Positions 42,070 to 52,658 are shown, counted from the first letter of the stretch. The stretch: 64,000 nt of DNA from Clostridia bacterium (GCA_017453305.1 JAFTKJ010000025.1:64392-128391); one strand, 5' to 3'. Numbers and translations are program-made. The notes: a model not told the origin generated them from the letters alone.

Positions 42070-43398
42070 ATGAAGCAACAAATTCATATCTACGGAGCGG
42101 GACTTGCCGGCTGTGAAGCGGCATGGCAGGCGGCAGAGCGCGGCGTTAAGGTCAAGCTCTATGAAATGAAACCGCAAAAATACACCCCCGCTCACCACAG
42201 CCAAGGCTTTGCCGAATTGGTTTGCTCCAACTCCTTGCGCTCCGATTGCGTGTCAAACGCAGTGGGGTTACTCAAGGAGGAAATGCGCCGCTTTGGATCT
42301 TTGATCATGCAGGCGGCTGACGCAACGCGCGTACCTGCAGGCTCGGCACTGGCGGTGGACCGCGTGCTGTTTTCACAGTATATCACCGACCGTATCCGCT
42401 CTCACCCCGATATTGAGGTGATTGAGGCGGAGATGTCGGGAGTGGAGGAGGATGCCGTAACGGTGATCGCTACGGGTCCTCTGACCTCCGACTCCATGGC
42501 GGAATATATCGAAAAAGAGCTCGGTTGCGGAAAACTGCATTTTTTCGATGCCGCAGCACCGATCGTGGATGCTTCCACCATCAACATGGAAGTTGCGTTT
42601 TTCGCTTCTCGCTACGATAAGGGAGATGCGGACTATATCAACTGTCCTATGACGAAGGAGCAATACGACGCATTTTACGAGGCTTTGATCTCCGCTAAGG
42701 AGGCAGAGCTGAAGGAATTTGACAAAGAAAGTCAGAAGAACGTCAAGGTCTTTGAGGGGTGCATGCCCGTAGAGGTTATGGCGCGCCGCGGCTACGATAC
42801 GCTTCGTTACGGTCCGCTCAAGCCCGTTGGCTTGAGCGATCCCCGTGTGGGCAAGGAGTTTTACGCCGTGGTACAGCTTCGCAAGGAGAACACCGAGGCG
42901 ACCATGTTTAACCTTGTTGGCTTCCAGACGCACTTGACTTTCCCGGAGCAAAAAAGAGTCTTCCGCATGATTCCGGGACTTGAAAACGCAGAGTTTTTGC
43001 GCTTTGGCATCATGCACCGCAATACCTATCTCAATTCCCCCGGACTGTTGAACAATACGTATGCGATGTGCAATCGTCCGAACATCTTTTTCGCAGGTCA
43101 GATGACCGGCGTGGAGGGATACGTAGAGTCAGCGGGCAGCGGACTTCTGGCAGGGATCAATGCGGCAAATCTTGTATTGGGGAAAGAACCTTTGATTTGC
43201 CCCGAGGAAACCATGCTTGGTGCTATGGCGGCGTACGTCAGCCGCGGAGGAATCGGCGATTTTGTACCGATGAATGCAAATTTCGGAATCGTTACACCGC
43301 TAGGCTACCGCGTCAAAGGCGGGAAGACGGCAAAGAATGAAAAGCTTGCAGAGCGTGCGCTTGCCGCAATTGATGATCTGCTGGCATCAAAATCGTAA
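42070..43398 (+). CDS. trmFO: TrmFO, folate/FAD-dependent tRNA m5U54 methyltransferase
   Basis: TrmFO methylates U54 in the T-loop of tRNA using methylene-tetrahydrofolate. The FAD-binding loop is IYGAGLAGCEAAWQAAERG at residues 5-23. HHSQGFAELVCSNSLRSD, ATGPLTSDSMAEYI, GLQTHL-like GFQTHLTFPEQKRVFRMIPGLE and MTGVEGYVESAGSGLLAG are family hallmarks over 442 residues. It starts 2 bases after topA, the usual Firmicutes neighbour. Confidence 0.97.
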   Translation: MKQQIHIYGAGLAGCEAAWQAAERGVKVKLYEMKPQKYTPAHHSQGFAELVCSNSLRSDCVSNAVGLLKEEMRRFGSLIMQAADATRVPAGSALAVDRVLFSQYITDRIRSHPDIEVIEAEMSGVEEDAVTVIATGPLTSDSMAEYIEKELGCGKLHFFDAAAPIVDASTINMEVAFFASRYDKGDADYINCPMTKEQYDAFYEALISAKEAELKEFDKESQKNVKVFEGCMPVEVMARRGYDTLRYGPLKPVGLSDPRVGKEFYAVVQLRKENTEATMFNLVGFQTHLTFPEQKRVFRMIPGLENAEFLRFGIMHRNTYLNSPGLLNNTYAMCNRPNIFFAGQMTGVEGYVESAGSGLLAGINAANLVLGKEPLICPEETMLGAMAAYVSRGGIGDFVPMNANFGIVTPLGYRVKGGKTAKNEKLAERALAAIDDLLASKS

Positions 43399-43453
43399 AT
43401 TCAAAGAATGTTGAACGGCGAATTTCGCCAAAAGGAAATGGAAAAATCACAAC

Positions 43454-44515
43454 ATGAGGATTATTGTAGATGTGATGGGAGGCGACCACGCACCTGAGGA
43501 AACTGTCAAGGGTGCGTTGCAAGCCTCGCGGGAGTATAATGCGAGCTTCATCCTTGTGGGAAACCGCAACGATATTGAGCGCATTGCTGCCGAAAATGAT
43601 TTTGACATTCGCAGAATGGATATCGTGCATACCGAAACTGTGATCCGTATGGAGGATAATCCGCTTTGCGTGGTACGTGGAAAGCAGGATTCCTCTATGT
43701 CCATCGGCTTGCGCATGCTTGCCGAGGGAAAGGGGGATGCTTTTGTCAGTACAGGAAACACAGGCGCGCTGTTTACGGGCGCGACGCTGATCGTACGTAA
43801 GATCAAGGGGATTCAGCGTGCGGGCATTGGAACCATCGTTCCCATGCAAAATCCCGTGCTTCTATTGGATACAGGAGCAAACGTCACCGTAACGGACGAA
43901 AATCTGGAGCAGTTTGGCATCATCGGTTCTGCCTATATGTCCAAAATGTACGGCATTCGCAAACCGCGTGTGGGGCTTCTCAACAACGGCTCCGAGTCCT
44001 GCAAGGGGACCGAGCTGCAGCAAAACGCATACCGTCGCTTGGATCAAAACCCCGACATTTTCTTTGTAGGGAACATCGAGGCAAGCGTATTGCCGTTTGA
44101 TACCTGCGACGTTATCGTTGCCGACGGCTTTACGGGAAATATTTTTCTCAAGGGCATCGAAGGCTTTGGGAAGCTTCTGCTTGGTAAGCTCAAGGAGATG
44201 TTTTACTCCAATACGGCAACCAAGCTGGCGGCACTCTCTATGAAAAAGCAGATCGATGCAATGAAAAAGCAGTTTGATCCCTCCGAGCACGGCGGATCTC
44301 CCATTCTCGGTATTTCAAAGCCCGTGGTCAAGGCACACGGTTCCTCTGATGCAAAGGCGTTCAAAAACGCCATTGGACGCGCCATCGATTACGCAAGCTC
44401 CGGCGTTATCTACGATATTTCCGATACTGTGCAGGCGTACACCGCACGCAAAAAGGCGGAGGCAGCAGCGCAAAAGGAGCAGGAAGCGGCAGTGCCGCAA
44501 GAACAAAACGATTAA
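43454..44515 (+). CDS. plsX: Phosphate acyltransferase PlsX
   Basis: PlsX makes acyl-phosphate from acyl-ACP, starting phospholipid synthesis. The 353 residues begin MRIIVDVMGGDHAPEETVKG and contain DAFVSTGNTGALFTGATL, LLDTGANV, GLLNNGSESCKGTELQ and VADGFTGNIFLKGIEG. In most Firmicutes an acpP gene stands between plsX and rnc; here rnc follows after 12 bases. The upstream gap has AAAGGAAATGG as ribosome-binding site. Confidence 0.97.
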   Translation: MRIIVDVMGGDHAPEETVKGALQASREYNASFILVGNRNDIERIAAENDFDIRRMDIVHTETVIRMEDNPLCVVRGKQDSSMSIGLRMLAEGKGDAFVSTGNTGALFTGATLIVRKIKGIQRAGIGTIVPMQNPVLLLDTGANVTVTDENLEQFGIIGSAYMSKMYGIRKPRVGLLNNGSESCKGTELQQNAYRRLDQNPDIFFVGNIEASVLPFDTCDVIVADGFTGNIFLKGIEGFGKLLLGKLKEMFYSNTATKLAALSMKKQIDAMKKQFDPSEHGGSPILGISKPVVKAHGSSDAKAFKNAIGRAIDYASSGVIYDISDTVQAYTARKKAEAAAQKEQEAAVPQEQND

Positions 44516-44527
44516 ACGAGGTATAAT

Positions 44528-45250
44528 ATGGCATTCGCTTTGACGGAATTGCAAAACCGAATCGGATATCATTTCCATCAAATCAAATATCTTGAAAGGG
44601 CAGTGACACACTCCTCCTATTCCAACGAAACCGGTGCACGCAACCATCACCTTTTGTGCAACGAGCGGTTGGAGTTCTTGGGGGATTCGGTGCTTTCCCT
44701 TGTTACAAGTAAATATCTTTATACGCGCTTTGCGGAGTATCCCGAGGGTGACCTGACGCGCATTCGTGCGGCTTTGGTCTGCGAGGAGGCATTGGCTTCC
44801 TTTGCGGAACAGATCGGACTTGGGGAATTCCTGCTTCTCGGAAAAGGAGAGGCACAAAGCGGCGGCGCGGATAAACCCGCAATCCTGGCGGATGCTTTTG
44901 AGGCAGTCCTGGCGGCAATCTATCTGGACGCCGGGGATGAGGAGGGCTTTGGCGCAGTTTCAAGCTTTCTCTTACCCCTGATCAAAGCTGCGGCAGACGC
45001 AATGCCCGACATGGGCGGCGTACGCATCGACAGCAAATCGCGTCTGCAGGAATTCATTCAACAGGATCGCGAGCAAAAGGAAACGCTGGAATATCGCTTG
45101 AAGGGTGAGCGCGGTCCCGACCACAACAAGACCTTTACCGTAGAGCTTTACCTTGGTGCCAACTGCATTGGCGTTGGCGAGGGACACTCCAAAAAGAGTG
45201 CCGAGCAGGCGGCGGCAAAGGCGGCGCTGGCTTTATTTGGACAAGCTTGA
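44528..45250 (+). CDS. rnc: Ribonuclease III
   Basis: RNase III cleaves double-stranded RNA in rRNA and mRNA processing. The catalytic domain shows NERLEFLGDSVLSLV near residue 40 and a second acidic site in ADAFEAVLAAIYLDAG near 118. The C-terminal dsRNA-binding domain (SRLQEFIQQD, GPDHNKTFTVELYLG, SKKSAEQAAAKAAL) completes the 240 residues. The stop is followed 1 base later by the next start codon. Confidence 0.97.
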   Translation: MAFALTELQNRIGYHFHQIKYLERAVTHSSYSNETGARNHHLLCNERLEFLGDSVLSLVTSKYLYTRFAEYPEGDLTRIRAALVCEEALASFAEQIGLGEFLLLGKGEAQSGGADKPAILADAFEAVLAAIYLDAGDEEGFGAVSSFLLPLIKAAADAMPDMGGVRIDSKSRLQEFIQQDREQKETLEYRLKGERGPDHNKTFTVELYLGANCIGVGEGHSKKSAEQAAAKAALALFGQA

Positions 45251-45251
45251 T

Positions 45252-46271
45252 ATGCGCCATTGCAATATTCCCGTATTCATCCCACATCTGGGATGTCCAA
45301 ATCAATGCGTGTTTTGCAATCAGCGTTCGATCTCGGAGCGTATGGAGTTTCGGGAATCCGACGTCCGTCAACAGATCGACACCGCACTATCCACCCTGCA
45401 ATCGGGGGATACGGCGGAGATCGCGTTTTTTGGCGGCTCCTTTACGGGCATTGATCGCGAATTGATGATGCGATTGCTGGATTTGGCGGAGGGCTACGTT
45501 CGTCAAGGCAGGGTGGCATCTATTCGCCTTTCCACTCGTCCGGATTATATCAGCGAAGAGATTTTGGAGATCCTTTCACGTTATTCCGTACGCCATATCG
45601 AGCTCGGATTGCAAAGCATGGATGACGCCGTTTTGCAGGCGTCAAAACGAGGACATACCGCACGCGATGCCGAAAACGCTTGCCGCATGGTTCTGCAAGC
45701 GGGATTTTCACTCGTGGGGCAGATGATGATCGGCTTGCCGTCATCCACACCCGAGACGGAGATGGAGACCGCCAGACGGATTTGCAAATTGGGGGCATCT
45801 GCGGTGCGCATTTATCCCACCGTGGTTTTTTATGACACACCCTTGTGTGAAATGGCGCAAAGTGGCACATACGTGCCCATGACAGTTGAGGAGGCGGTGG
45901 CGCGAACCGCTCCCGTACTGCAATTCTTTCGCGCAAATCAAATCCCGTGCATTCGCCTGGGACTGTGTGCTACAGAGACCCTGACCTCCAAGGAGGCGGT
46001 CCTGGGAGGTCCCAATCACCCCGCCCTTGGGGAATTGATCATGAGTGAGTGCGCTTATCTTGAAATTTATCGTGCTTTGGAGGCAAAAGGACTTTTAGGA
46101 ACGCAGGTCGTTTTAGAGGTTCCCGAAAAAGAGGTCTCCATTGCCGTGGGTCAGCATAGAAGCAATATCAAACGCCTTTTGCGCGAAACGGGAACAGACG
46201 TCCGTCGCGTGATAGGAAAAAAGAACGGGGAAGGGATCACGCTGTACCCGTATTCTCAAAATCCATTTTAG
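45252..46271 (+). CDS. Radical SAM protein, Elp3/coproporphyrinogen-oxidase-like
   Basis: The 339-residue product has a radical SAM motif close to its N-terminus, HLGCPNQCVFCNQ (CxxxCxxC at residues 14-21). IAFFGGSFTGIDRELM supplies the SAM-binding GGS, and RLSTRPDYISEEIL and IELGLQSMDDAVL follow as in the Elp3/HemN-type superfamily. No acetyltransferase domain is present, unlike true Elp3. A gene of this kind between rnc and smc is common in Clostridia, and its function is not established. I chose ATG 45252, one base past the rnc stop; there is no clear ribosome-binding site, so coupled translation is likely. Confidence 0.9.
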   Translation: MRHCNIPVFIPHLGCPNQCVFCNQRSISERMEFRESDVRQQIDTALSTLQSGDTAEIAFFGGSFTGIDRELMMRLLDLAEGYVRQGRVASIRLSTRPDYISEEILEILSRYSVRHIELGLQSMDDAVLQASKRGHTARDAENACRMVLQAGFSLVGQMMIGLPSSTPETEMETARRICKLGASAVRIYPTVVFYDTPLCEMAQSGTYVPMTVEEAVARTAPVLQFFRANQIPCIRLGLCATETLTSKEAVLGGPNHPALGELIMSECAYLEIYRALEAKGLLGTQVVLEVPEKEVSIAVGQHRSNIKRLLRETGTDVRRVIGKKNGEGITLYPYSQNPF

Positions 46272-46283
46272 GAGGACAACACT

Positions 46284-49200
46284 TTGTATCTGAAATCATT
46301 GGAAATGCAAGGCTTTAAATCCTTTCCGGATAAGACCAAGCTTGTGTTTGAAAACGAAACCGAGGTAAATTTGGTCAATGACGGAGTGGCACACGGTGTT
46401 ACCGTAATTGTCGGACCGAACGGTTCCGGAAAATCGAATATCGCCGATGCCATGCGTTGGGTTTTGGGAGAGATCTCATCCAAGAGCTTGCGCGGAAGTA
46501 AGATGGAGGACGTCATCTTCGGTGGTGCCGACAGCCGTCGCCCTATGGGATACGCCGAGGTTTCGGTCACCTTTGATAACCGCGGCGATTTTGCCAAGCT
46601 GGATTGCCCCTACGACGAGGTTACCGTTACCCGTCGTTATTACCGCTCGGGCGATAGTGAATATTTCATCAACCGCAAAGGCGTTCGCTTAAAGGATATT
46701 TACGAGCTGTTTATGAACACCGGTGTCGGCCGTGATGGCTATTCCATTATCGGTCAGGGACGTATTGCGGAAATGGTATCGCGTAAGAGTGAGGAACGCC
46801 GCAGTGTGTTTGAGGATGCTTCCGGTATTGCAAAATACCGTTACAAAAAGAACGAAGCAGAGCGCAAGCTGAAAACGACCGAGGAAAATATGACGCGTGC
46901 GAACGATATCTTTCTGGAGGTATCCGCGCAGGTCGTTCCCTTGCAAAAGGAAGCCGAAAAGGCAAAAAAAGCCATCGAATTGATGGAAAACAAAAAGCGC
47001 GCAGACGTCAGCCTTTGGCTGTACGATACCGAAAAGCTGCGCGGAGAGCTGAGTGCTGCCGAGGAAGCGATGCAGCACGCTGCCTTTGACCTGCAAATGG
47101 CAGAGGACGGCATTCAATCCCTGGAGGCGCAGAATGCAAAGCTGTTCGAGGCATCGCAGGGAAGTAAAAAGGAATCCGAGGAGTTGCTCACGCAGATCCG
47201 CGAGCAGACCGAGCAATGCCACACCCTTGAGAGTGAGTACCGCGTTGCGGAGAACACGATCTCTCACGCAAAAGAGCTGATTGCCGCCACACAGGGAAGT
47301 GTTGGAGGCACCGAAAAGGCGTTGCAAAACGAAATGGAAGCCTCTGCAAAGCATACGGCACGCATTGTCGAATTGCAAAATACCGAGGAGGAGCTGCAAA
47401 AGGAGCAGGAAAAGCTGACCTTGGAGCAGACGCATCTGAGTGCAAAATCCAGTGAGCTGGAGGCGCAGGTCGCACAGGCACTGGAGGATATCCGTGCTTT
47501 GGAAAATGAGGCTGTGGACGTTAAGGTCCGCATTTCGGTATTGGAGAATGCAAAAAATTCGGATACTGATAAAAACAGCTCGGCACTGACCGAGTTGGAG
47601 GGATACCGTAAGGTGTCCGCAGAATTGGAGGAGCAATGCGGGGTCAAGGAGCGCGCGGTTGCGGCATACGATGCCGAAATCACGGGCATTGACGGCGAGA
47701 TCTCCAAATTCGAGCAGGCGTTGAGCGATGCGTCTGCCAACCTGAAGAACACCACCGCACGATTGAACAACGAGACCTTCCGCCGTGATTCCGTATCACA
47801 GCGCATTTCCACCTTCAAATCCATGGAGGAACATTTTGAAGGGTACTCCAACGCGGTGCGTTACGTTATGAAGCAATACGGCGAGGGGAAGATCACCGAT
47901 GCGCACGGCGTGCCTTGCGGTACGATCTACGGTCCTCTTTCCAAGGTCATCTCCGTGGATGACAAATATTTAACCGCTATTGAGATCGCGTTGGGTGCAA
48001 ATCTGCAAAACATCGTGGTTGAGGATGAGGCGACCGCAAAGGCAGCAATGTATACCTTGAAGAGGGGAGAGGCAGGTCGCGCGACCTTCTTCCCACTCAC
48101 CTCCATGAAGGCGTCTGCTCCCACTCGGGAGATCACCGATGCCGCAGGCTTTGAGGGCTACGTCGGTGTGGCGAGTGACCTGGTCAAGGCAGAGGCAAAG
48201 TTTTCCGACGTGCTGGCATCCCTCCTTGGCAGAACCGTGGTCTTTGATAACATCGATCACGCCACCGTCATGGCAAAGTCCTTGCATTACCGCGTTCGTG
48301 CCGTGACGCTTGACGGTCAGCAGATCAATGCAGGCGGTTCCTTTACGGGTGGTTCCGTGCGTACGGGTAGCGGTATTTTGTCCCGCGCAGGTGAGATCAA
48401 GCGCCTGGAGACGGAGCTTACCGAACGCAATGCTACCGTTAAAACCTTGGAGAAAGAAGTCGCCAAGCTGCAGGAAGCTGTGCAGAACCTGGAGGACGAG
48501 AAGTTCTCGGCAGAGGATCGCCGCGAGCTGATCGGCGTATTGCGTAATACCGAAAACGGACAGCTGGATCAGCTGCGCGCAAAGCTGGATGCAAACAATA
48601 CTTTGCTCAATAAGCTCCGTGCCGACATGCAGGAATACGAAAATGCAAAAGCAAAGTACGAGGAGGACATTGAGGTCCTTAGTGCAGAGGAAAAATCCTT
48701 GCGCCATCGCATCCGCGAGATGTCCGATTTCCGCTCCGAAAAGGACGCAGAGCGCGGAGATGTGATCCTGCGCCTGGATGAGATCGCAAAGGGCTTGACC
48801 GAGCTTTACATTCGTGTCAGCGAAACGCAAAAGGATATCGAAACGGCACAAATGCTCAAAAATGCCTCCGAGGAGCGTATGGAGGGCTTCAATCGCGAGA
48901 TGATGACCCTTGCAGGGCGCATCAACACGCAAACCGAGCAGATCCGTTTGACCACCGAGGCAATGGAAGCTAACCGTTTGGCTTACGAGTCTGCAACAAA
49001 GCAGCTCGAACGCCTCAACGAAAAGCGTAGCACGGTAGAGAAGGATAACTTTGAGTTTGAGCGCAAGCTCAATGAACTCAATGCAAAGCTCCGCGACCGC
49101 ATGAACCAAAAGGAATTGATCTTCCGTGAGTATACCAAGTGTGAAAATAAGCTTGCAAATCTGCGCGATACGCAGGATAAGCTTGCAACCAAGCTGTGGG

Positions 49201-49955
49201 ATGATTATGAGCTGACGCGCAACGATGCGGTGGCACTTGGCTATCCTCCTATCACTAAGGAGAATCGTGCCGAGATGATCTCTCTGCAGACAGAATGTCG
49301 CAACAAGCTGCGTGTCATCGGACACGTGGACCTTGACGCTGTCAACAAGTACGAGGAGGTCAAGGTGCGTTACGACTACATGAACGCACAGATCTCGGAT
49401 CTTGAAAAGGCAAGAAAGGAGCTCAACGGCATCATCAGCCAGCTTGAGGTAGAAATGAAGGCATCCTTCATTGAGTCCTTTAATAAGATCAATGAGAACT
49501 TCGGAAAGGTCTTTGCCGAGCTCTTTGGCGGTGGCTCTGCCGAGCTCTCTCTCTCCGATCCCGAAAACGTTCTGGAAAGCGGAATTGAGATCAAGGCGGC
49601 ACCTCCCGGTAAGATCATCAAGAGTCTGATGCAGCTGTCGGGCGGTGAGCAGGCGTTCATTGGTGTAGCACTCTTCTTTGCTACCATTCAGGTCAATCCC
49701 ACGCCGTTCTGTATCCTGGACGAGATCGAGGCAGCACTGGATGAGGTCAACGTCGAGCGCTTGGCGCAGTACATCAAACGTTACTCCCACGGCACACAGT
49801 TCATCATGATCACGCACCGTCGCGGAACCATGGCGGCGGCAGACAGACTGTACGGTGTTACCATGCCTGAGCACGGTATCTCCAAGGTGCTGATGCTGGA
49901 TGTAAACGACATTTCCAAGAAGGAAGGAGAAGATTGGAATGGGATTTTTGGATAA
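46284..49955 (+). CDS. smc: Chromosome segregation protein SMC
   Basis: SMC is the condensin ATPase that loops and organises the chromosome with ScpA and ScpB. The N-terminal head has Walker [11 protein letters not shown] with Lys50. Long coiled-coil arms cover about residues 170-500 and 680-1030. The hinge lies between them ([18 protein letters not shown], then [23 protein letters not shown]). The C-terminal head carries [19 protein letters not shown] near 1118 and Walker [16 protein letters not shown] near 1147. Length of 1223 residues is typical. Translation starts at TTG 46284 after GGAGGA. The 3' end overlaps ftsY by 17 bases. Confidence 0.98.
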   Translation: MYLKSLEMQGFKSFPDKTKLVFENETEVNLVNDGVAHGVTVIVGPNGSGKSNIADAMRWVLGEISSKSLRGSKMEDVIFGGADSRRPMGYAEVSVTFDNRGDFAKLDCPYDEVTVTRRYYRSGDSEYFINRKGVRLKDIYELFMNTGVGRDGYSIIGQGRIAEMVSRKSEERRSVFEDASGIAKYRYKKNEAERKLKTTEENMTRANDIFLEVSAQVVPLQKEAEKAKKAIELMENKKRADVSLWLYDTEKLRGELSAAEEAMQHAAFDLQMAEDGIQSLEAQNAKLFEASQGSKKESEELLTQIREQTEQCHTLESEYRVAENTISHAKELIAATQGSVGGTEKALQNEMEASAKHTARIVELQNTEEELQKEQEKLTLEQTHLSAKSSELEAQVAQALEDIRALENEAVDVKVRISVLENAKNSDTDKNSSALTELEGYRKVSAELEEQCGVKERAVAAYDAEITGIDGEISKFEQALSDASANLKNTTARLNNETFRRDSVSQRISTFKSMEEHFEGYSNAVRYVMKQYGEGKITDAHGVPCGTIYGPLSKVISVDDKYLTAIEIALGANLQNIVVEDEATAKAAMYTLKRGEAGRATFFPLTSMKASAPTREITDAAGFEGYVGVASDLVKAEAKFSDVLASLLGRTVVFDNIDHATVMAKSLHYRVRAVTLDGQQINAGGSFTGGSVRTGSGILSRAGEIKRLETELTERNATVKTLEKEVAKLQEAVQNLEDEKFSAEDRRELIGVLRNTENGQLDQLRAKLDANNTLLNKLRADMQEYENAKAKYEEDIEVLSAEEKSLRHRIREMSDFRSEKDAERGDVILRLDEIAKGLTELYIRVSETQKDIETAQMLKNASEERMEGFNREMMTLAGRINTQTEQIRLTTEAMEANRLAYESATKQLERLNEKRSTVEKDNFEFERKLNELNAKLRDRMNQKELIFREYTKCENKLANLRDTQDKLATKLWDDYELTRNDAVALGYPPITKENRAEMISLQTECRNKLRVIGHVDLDAVNKYEEVKVRYDYMNAQISDLEKARKELNGIISQLEVEMKASFIESFNKINENFGKVFAELFGGGSAELSLSDPENVLESGIEIKAAPPGKIIKSLMQLSGGEQAFIGVALFFATIQVNPTPFCILDEIEAALDEVNVERLAQYIKRYSHGTQFIMITHRRGTMAAADRLYGVTMPEHGISKVLMLDVNDISKKEGEDWNGIFG

Positions 49956-51516
49956 GCTGTTCGGCAAAAAGAAGCGCGAAAAGGAGCTTCAAGCCGAGGA
50001 GGAACTCCGTAAAATAGAAGCAGAAAAAGCCGAAGCAGAAGCGAAGGCACAAGCCGAGGCGGAAGCGAAGACACAAGCCGAGGCGGAAGCGAAGACACAA
50101 GCCGAGGCGGAAGCGAAGGCACAAGCCGAAGCAGAAGCAAAGGCACAAGCCGAGGCAGAAGCGAAGGCACAAGCCGAGGCAGAAGCAAAGGCACAAGCCG
50201 AAGCAGAAGCGAAGGCACAAGCCGAGGCAGAAGCGAAGGCACAAGCCGAGGCGGAAGCAAAAGCACAAGCCGAGGCAGAAGCGAGGGCACAAGCCGAGGC
50301 AGAAGCGAAGGCACAAGCCGAGGCGGAAGCAAAGGCACGAGCCGAGGCGGAAGCGAAGGCACAAGCCGAGGCAGAAGCAAAAGCACAAGCCGAGGCAGAA
50401 GCAAAAGCACAAGCCGAGGCGGAAGCGAAGGCACAAGCCGAGGCAGAAGCAAAGGCACAAGCCGAAGCAGAAGCGAAGGCACAAGCCGAGGCGGAAGCGA
50501 AGGCACAAGCCGAAGCGGAAGCGAAGGCACAAGCCGAAGCGGAAGCAAAAGCACAAGCCGAGGCAGAAGAAACCGAGGTTTTGACCGAGGAAACACGCAA
50601 GAAGGAGAAAAAATCCTTCTGGAGCCGTGTGCGCGAAGGATTGACTAAGACTAAGAATGCGATCTTTGGTCAGATCGACGATCTGTTAAAGAATTTCGTT
50701 AAGGTCGATGAGGATCTTTTGGAGGAATTGGAAGAGATTTTGATCTGCGCGGACGTTGGTGTCAACGCGGCAGAGGAGATCATCGATGAGCTGCGTGAGC
50801 AGGTCAAGGACGGCAGGCTCAAGGAAAAGGAGCAGGTCACCGAGGCATTGCACGGCATTCTGGAGGGCATGATCGGTGAGGGAGAGGAGCTGAAGCTGGA
50901 TACTACTCCCTCCGTCATCCTTGTTATCGGTGTCAACGGCGTAGGAAAGACGACCTCCATCGGTAAGATCTCCAACCGCCTGCGCAAGGAGGGCAAAAAA
51001 GTCGTCGTTGCGGCGGCAGATACCTTCCGTGCGGCGGCAATCGATCAGCTTGCCGTTTGGTGCGATCGCGCCAAGGTTGAATTGGTGCGCCAAAACGAGG
51101 GAAGTGACCCTGCGGCGGTGGTATTTGACGCTTGCCACGTCGCCAAAAATAAAAAGGCGGACGTTCTCATCATTGATACTGCAGGCAGACTTCACAACAA
51201 GACCAACCTGATGAACGAGCTTGCAAAGATCAATCGCGTCATTGACCGCGAAATGCCGGGTGCTTCGCGCGAGAACCTCCTGGTTCTGGATGCCACCACC
51301 GGACAAAATGCGATTTTGCAGGCAAAGGAATTCAAAAATGCGGCAAGCTTGACAGGTCTGATCCTGAATAAGCTGGACGGTACCGCAAAGGGCGGCATCG
51401 TTATCTCCATCCGCAAGGAGCTCAACATTCCCGTAAAGTTCATCGGAGTTGGAGAAAAGCTGGACGACATGCAGGAGTTCGATCAAAAGGAATTCGTCAG
51501 CGCGCTGTTTGAGTAA
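49939..51516 (+). CDS. ftsY: Signal recognition particle receptor FtsY with a long Ala/Glu repeat arm
   Basis: FtsY is the membrane-associated SRP receptor GTPase and partner of Ffh. The protein starts [17 protein letters not shown], an amphipathic membrane-targeting helix. Residues 31-206 are 22 perfect-length copies of the octad AEAEAKAQ, replacing the usual short acidic A domain. The N domain starts near residue 225, and the G domain has [13 protein letters not shown] near 331, [13 protein letters not shown] near 412 and [14 protein letters not shown] near 474. Without the repeat the length (349) is normal. The start lies within smc, so translation is probably coupled. The repeat should form a long charged helix. 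Confidence 0.97.
   Translation: MGFLDKLFGKKKREKELQAEEELRKIEAEKAEAEAKAQAEAEAKTQAEAEAKTQAEAEAKAQAEAEAKAQAEAEAKAQAEAEAKAQAEAEAKAQAEAEAKAQAEAEAKAQAEAEARAQAEAEAKAQAEAEAKARAEAEAKAQAEAEAKAQAEAEAKAQAEAEAKAQAEAEAKAQAEAEAKAQAEAEAKAQAEAEAKAQAEAEAKAQAEAEETEVLTEETRKKEKKSFWSRVREGLTKTKNAIFGQIDDLLKNFVKVDEDLLEELEEILICADVGVNAAEEIIDELREQVKDGRLKEKEQVTEALHGILEGMIGEGEELKLDTTPSVILVIGVNGVGKTTSIGKISNRLRKEGKKVVVAAADTFRAAAIDQLAVWCDRAKVELVRQNEGSDPAAVVFDACHVAKNKKADVLIIDTAGRLHNKTNLMNELAKINRVIDREMPGASRENLLVLDATTGQNAILQAKEFKNAASLTGLILNKLDGTAKGGIVISIRKELNIPVKFIGVGEKLDDMQEFDQKEFVSALFE
50029..50556 (+). repeat. 22-unit 24-bp in-frame tandem repeat in ftsY
   Basis: The repeat spans 528 bases, exactly 22 units of 24 bases, each coding AEAEAKAQ. 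Protein-level exceptions are few: two units with KTQ, one with RAQ and one with KAR. Between units the DNA varies mostly at third codon positions (GCG/GCA, GAA/GAG, AAG/AAA), which does not change the protein. The six-frame shadows of this repeat are long open frames with Leu/Pro/Cys-rich translations and are not genes. Confidence 0.98.
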
Positions 51517-51528
51517 GGGGTGATTACG

Positions 51529-52137
51529 TTGAAGCTTGTATTGGCATCCCGAAACAAAAAGAAGATTGAGGAGCTTCGCACGCTTCTGTCCGAGGAGCTT
51601 GGCGACGTAGAGATTCTGTCTCTTGATGACGTCGGCATTCTTGGGGATATTGAGGAGGACGGCGAGACCTTTGAAGAAAACGCCCTGATCAAGGCGCGCG
51701 TTGCCGCAAAGAGCGGCTATATCGGTGTGGCAGACGACTCGGGGCTGAGCGTGGACGCGCTGGGTGGGGAACCCGGTGTCTATTCCGCGCGTTATGCCGC
51801 AAAGTGCAATTTTGCGGGAGATCACGACGATGAGGGCAACAATCAATGCCTCCTGTACCATTTGCGCGACGTTCCCGACGGGCAACGCGGCGGCGCTTAC
51901 GTTTGTGCCGTGGCATGCGTCTTCCCAAACGGAAAAGAACTTGTCGTACGTGGGGAATCCCGTGGTGAGATTTTGCATGAGTATCACGGAACGGGTGGCT
52001 TTGGCTATGATCCGCTGTTTTACTTCCCGCAGTTTCAAAAGACCTTTGCCGAGGTGACCCCCGAGCAAAAGCACTCGGTCTCGCATCGCGGCATTGCAAT
52101 CCGCGCATTTGTAAAAAAACTGAAAGAGCAACTATAA
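51529..52137 (+). CDS. rdgB: XTP/dITP diphosphatase (RdgB/HAM1 family)
   Basis: This enzyme hydrolyses non-canonical purine triphosphates such as dITP and XTP, keeping them out of DNA and RNA. The 202-residue product begins MKLVLASRNKKKIEEL and shows TFEENALIKARVAAKSG, VADDSGLSVDALGGEPGVYSARYA, GTGGFGYDPLFYFPQ and SHRGIAIRAF, all family motifs. I chose TTG 51529, which has AAGGGG 8 bases upstream and gives the family's normal N-terminus; a GTG at 51520 lies inside that site. It follows ftsY after 12 bases. Confidence 0.95.
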   Translation: MKLVLASRNKKKIEELRTLLSEELGDVEILSLDDVGILGDIEEDGETFEENALIKARVAAKSGYIGVADDSGLSVDALGGEPGVYSARYAAKCNFAGDHDDEGNNQCLLYHLRDVPDGQRGGAYVCAVACVFPNGKELVVRGESRGEILHEYHGTGGFGYDPLFYFPQFQKTFAEVTPEQKHSVSHRGIAIRAFVKKLKEQL

Positions 52138-52149
52138 CAATTACAAACC

Positions 52150-52647
52150 ATGAGATTTAGTGAATTTTTTACCGCTCCGGCCATGAGAGCCTTATCCATC
52201 CGTGCGGGATTTCTGGTCGGGCTTGCCGTTATTCTCTTTTCAAATCTGGATTGGAGATACGGCGTTTTGATCGGCGCAGGCGTCACTTTGGTGGCGTCCG
52301 TGCTCTTACCCTTCATCTTTTACGTCAGGCTTCTTCCTTATAAGCGCATCAAGGAAAAGTTTCCGCGCCCTTTTTTGGTGGATGCCCCCGTGCGCTTTAT
52401 TGTAAAGCAGGGAACCATCGGCGGCTTTTTCGTGCTGACGTCAAAGAGCATGATTTTCCTCTCGCGCGAGTCTGCCAACGCAACGCTGGAGCTCTCGCAC
52501 GGCGATGTGGAATCGGTCTGCCTTGGCGAGGATGAGGGAACCATTGACATTATTTTGAACCAAAAGCAGTTTATCAGGGTAATATCCAACGTTGACGAGG
52601 AGATCGTAGCGATCCTCAAGGAAAACGGTTGGAACGTTACCGAATGA
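52150..52647 (+). CDS. Small membrane protein of unknown function
   Basis: I do not recognise this 165-residue protein. Two hydrophobic segments lie near the N-terminus (ALSIRAGFLVGLAVILFS and YGVLIGAGVTLVASVLLPFIFYV). A soluble region follows, with alternating beta-like strands (VRFIVKQGTIGGFFVLTSKSMIFLSRE) that may be PH/YcxB-like, ending in a short helix. It lies 12 bases after rdgB and 11 before yhbY, so it is probably co-transcribed with housekeeping genes. There is no strong ribosome-binding site. Confidence 0.8.
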   Translation: MRFSEFFTAPAMRALSIRAGFLVGLAVILFSNLDWRYGVLIGAGVTLVASVLLPFIFYVRLLPYKRIKEKFPRPFLVDAPVRFIVKQGTIGGFFVLTSKSMIFLSRESANATLELSHGDVESVCLGEDEGTIDIILNQKQFIRVISNVDEEIVAILKENGWNVTE

Positions 52648-52658
52648 AAGGAACGTTT

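Noticed and set aside
50029..50556. Regular repeat considered as a CRISPR array or satellite
   Set aside because: The units are contiguous, with no spacers, and stay in the ftsY frame. It is a protein-coding tandem repeat.
49781..50600. Long minus-strand frames of 203-271 residues rich in Leu/Pro, Cys/Leu or Ala/Ser over the ftsY repeat
   Set aside because: They are translations of the 24-base repeat in other frames, with no ribosome-binding site and no composition of a real protein.
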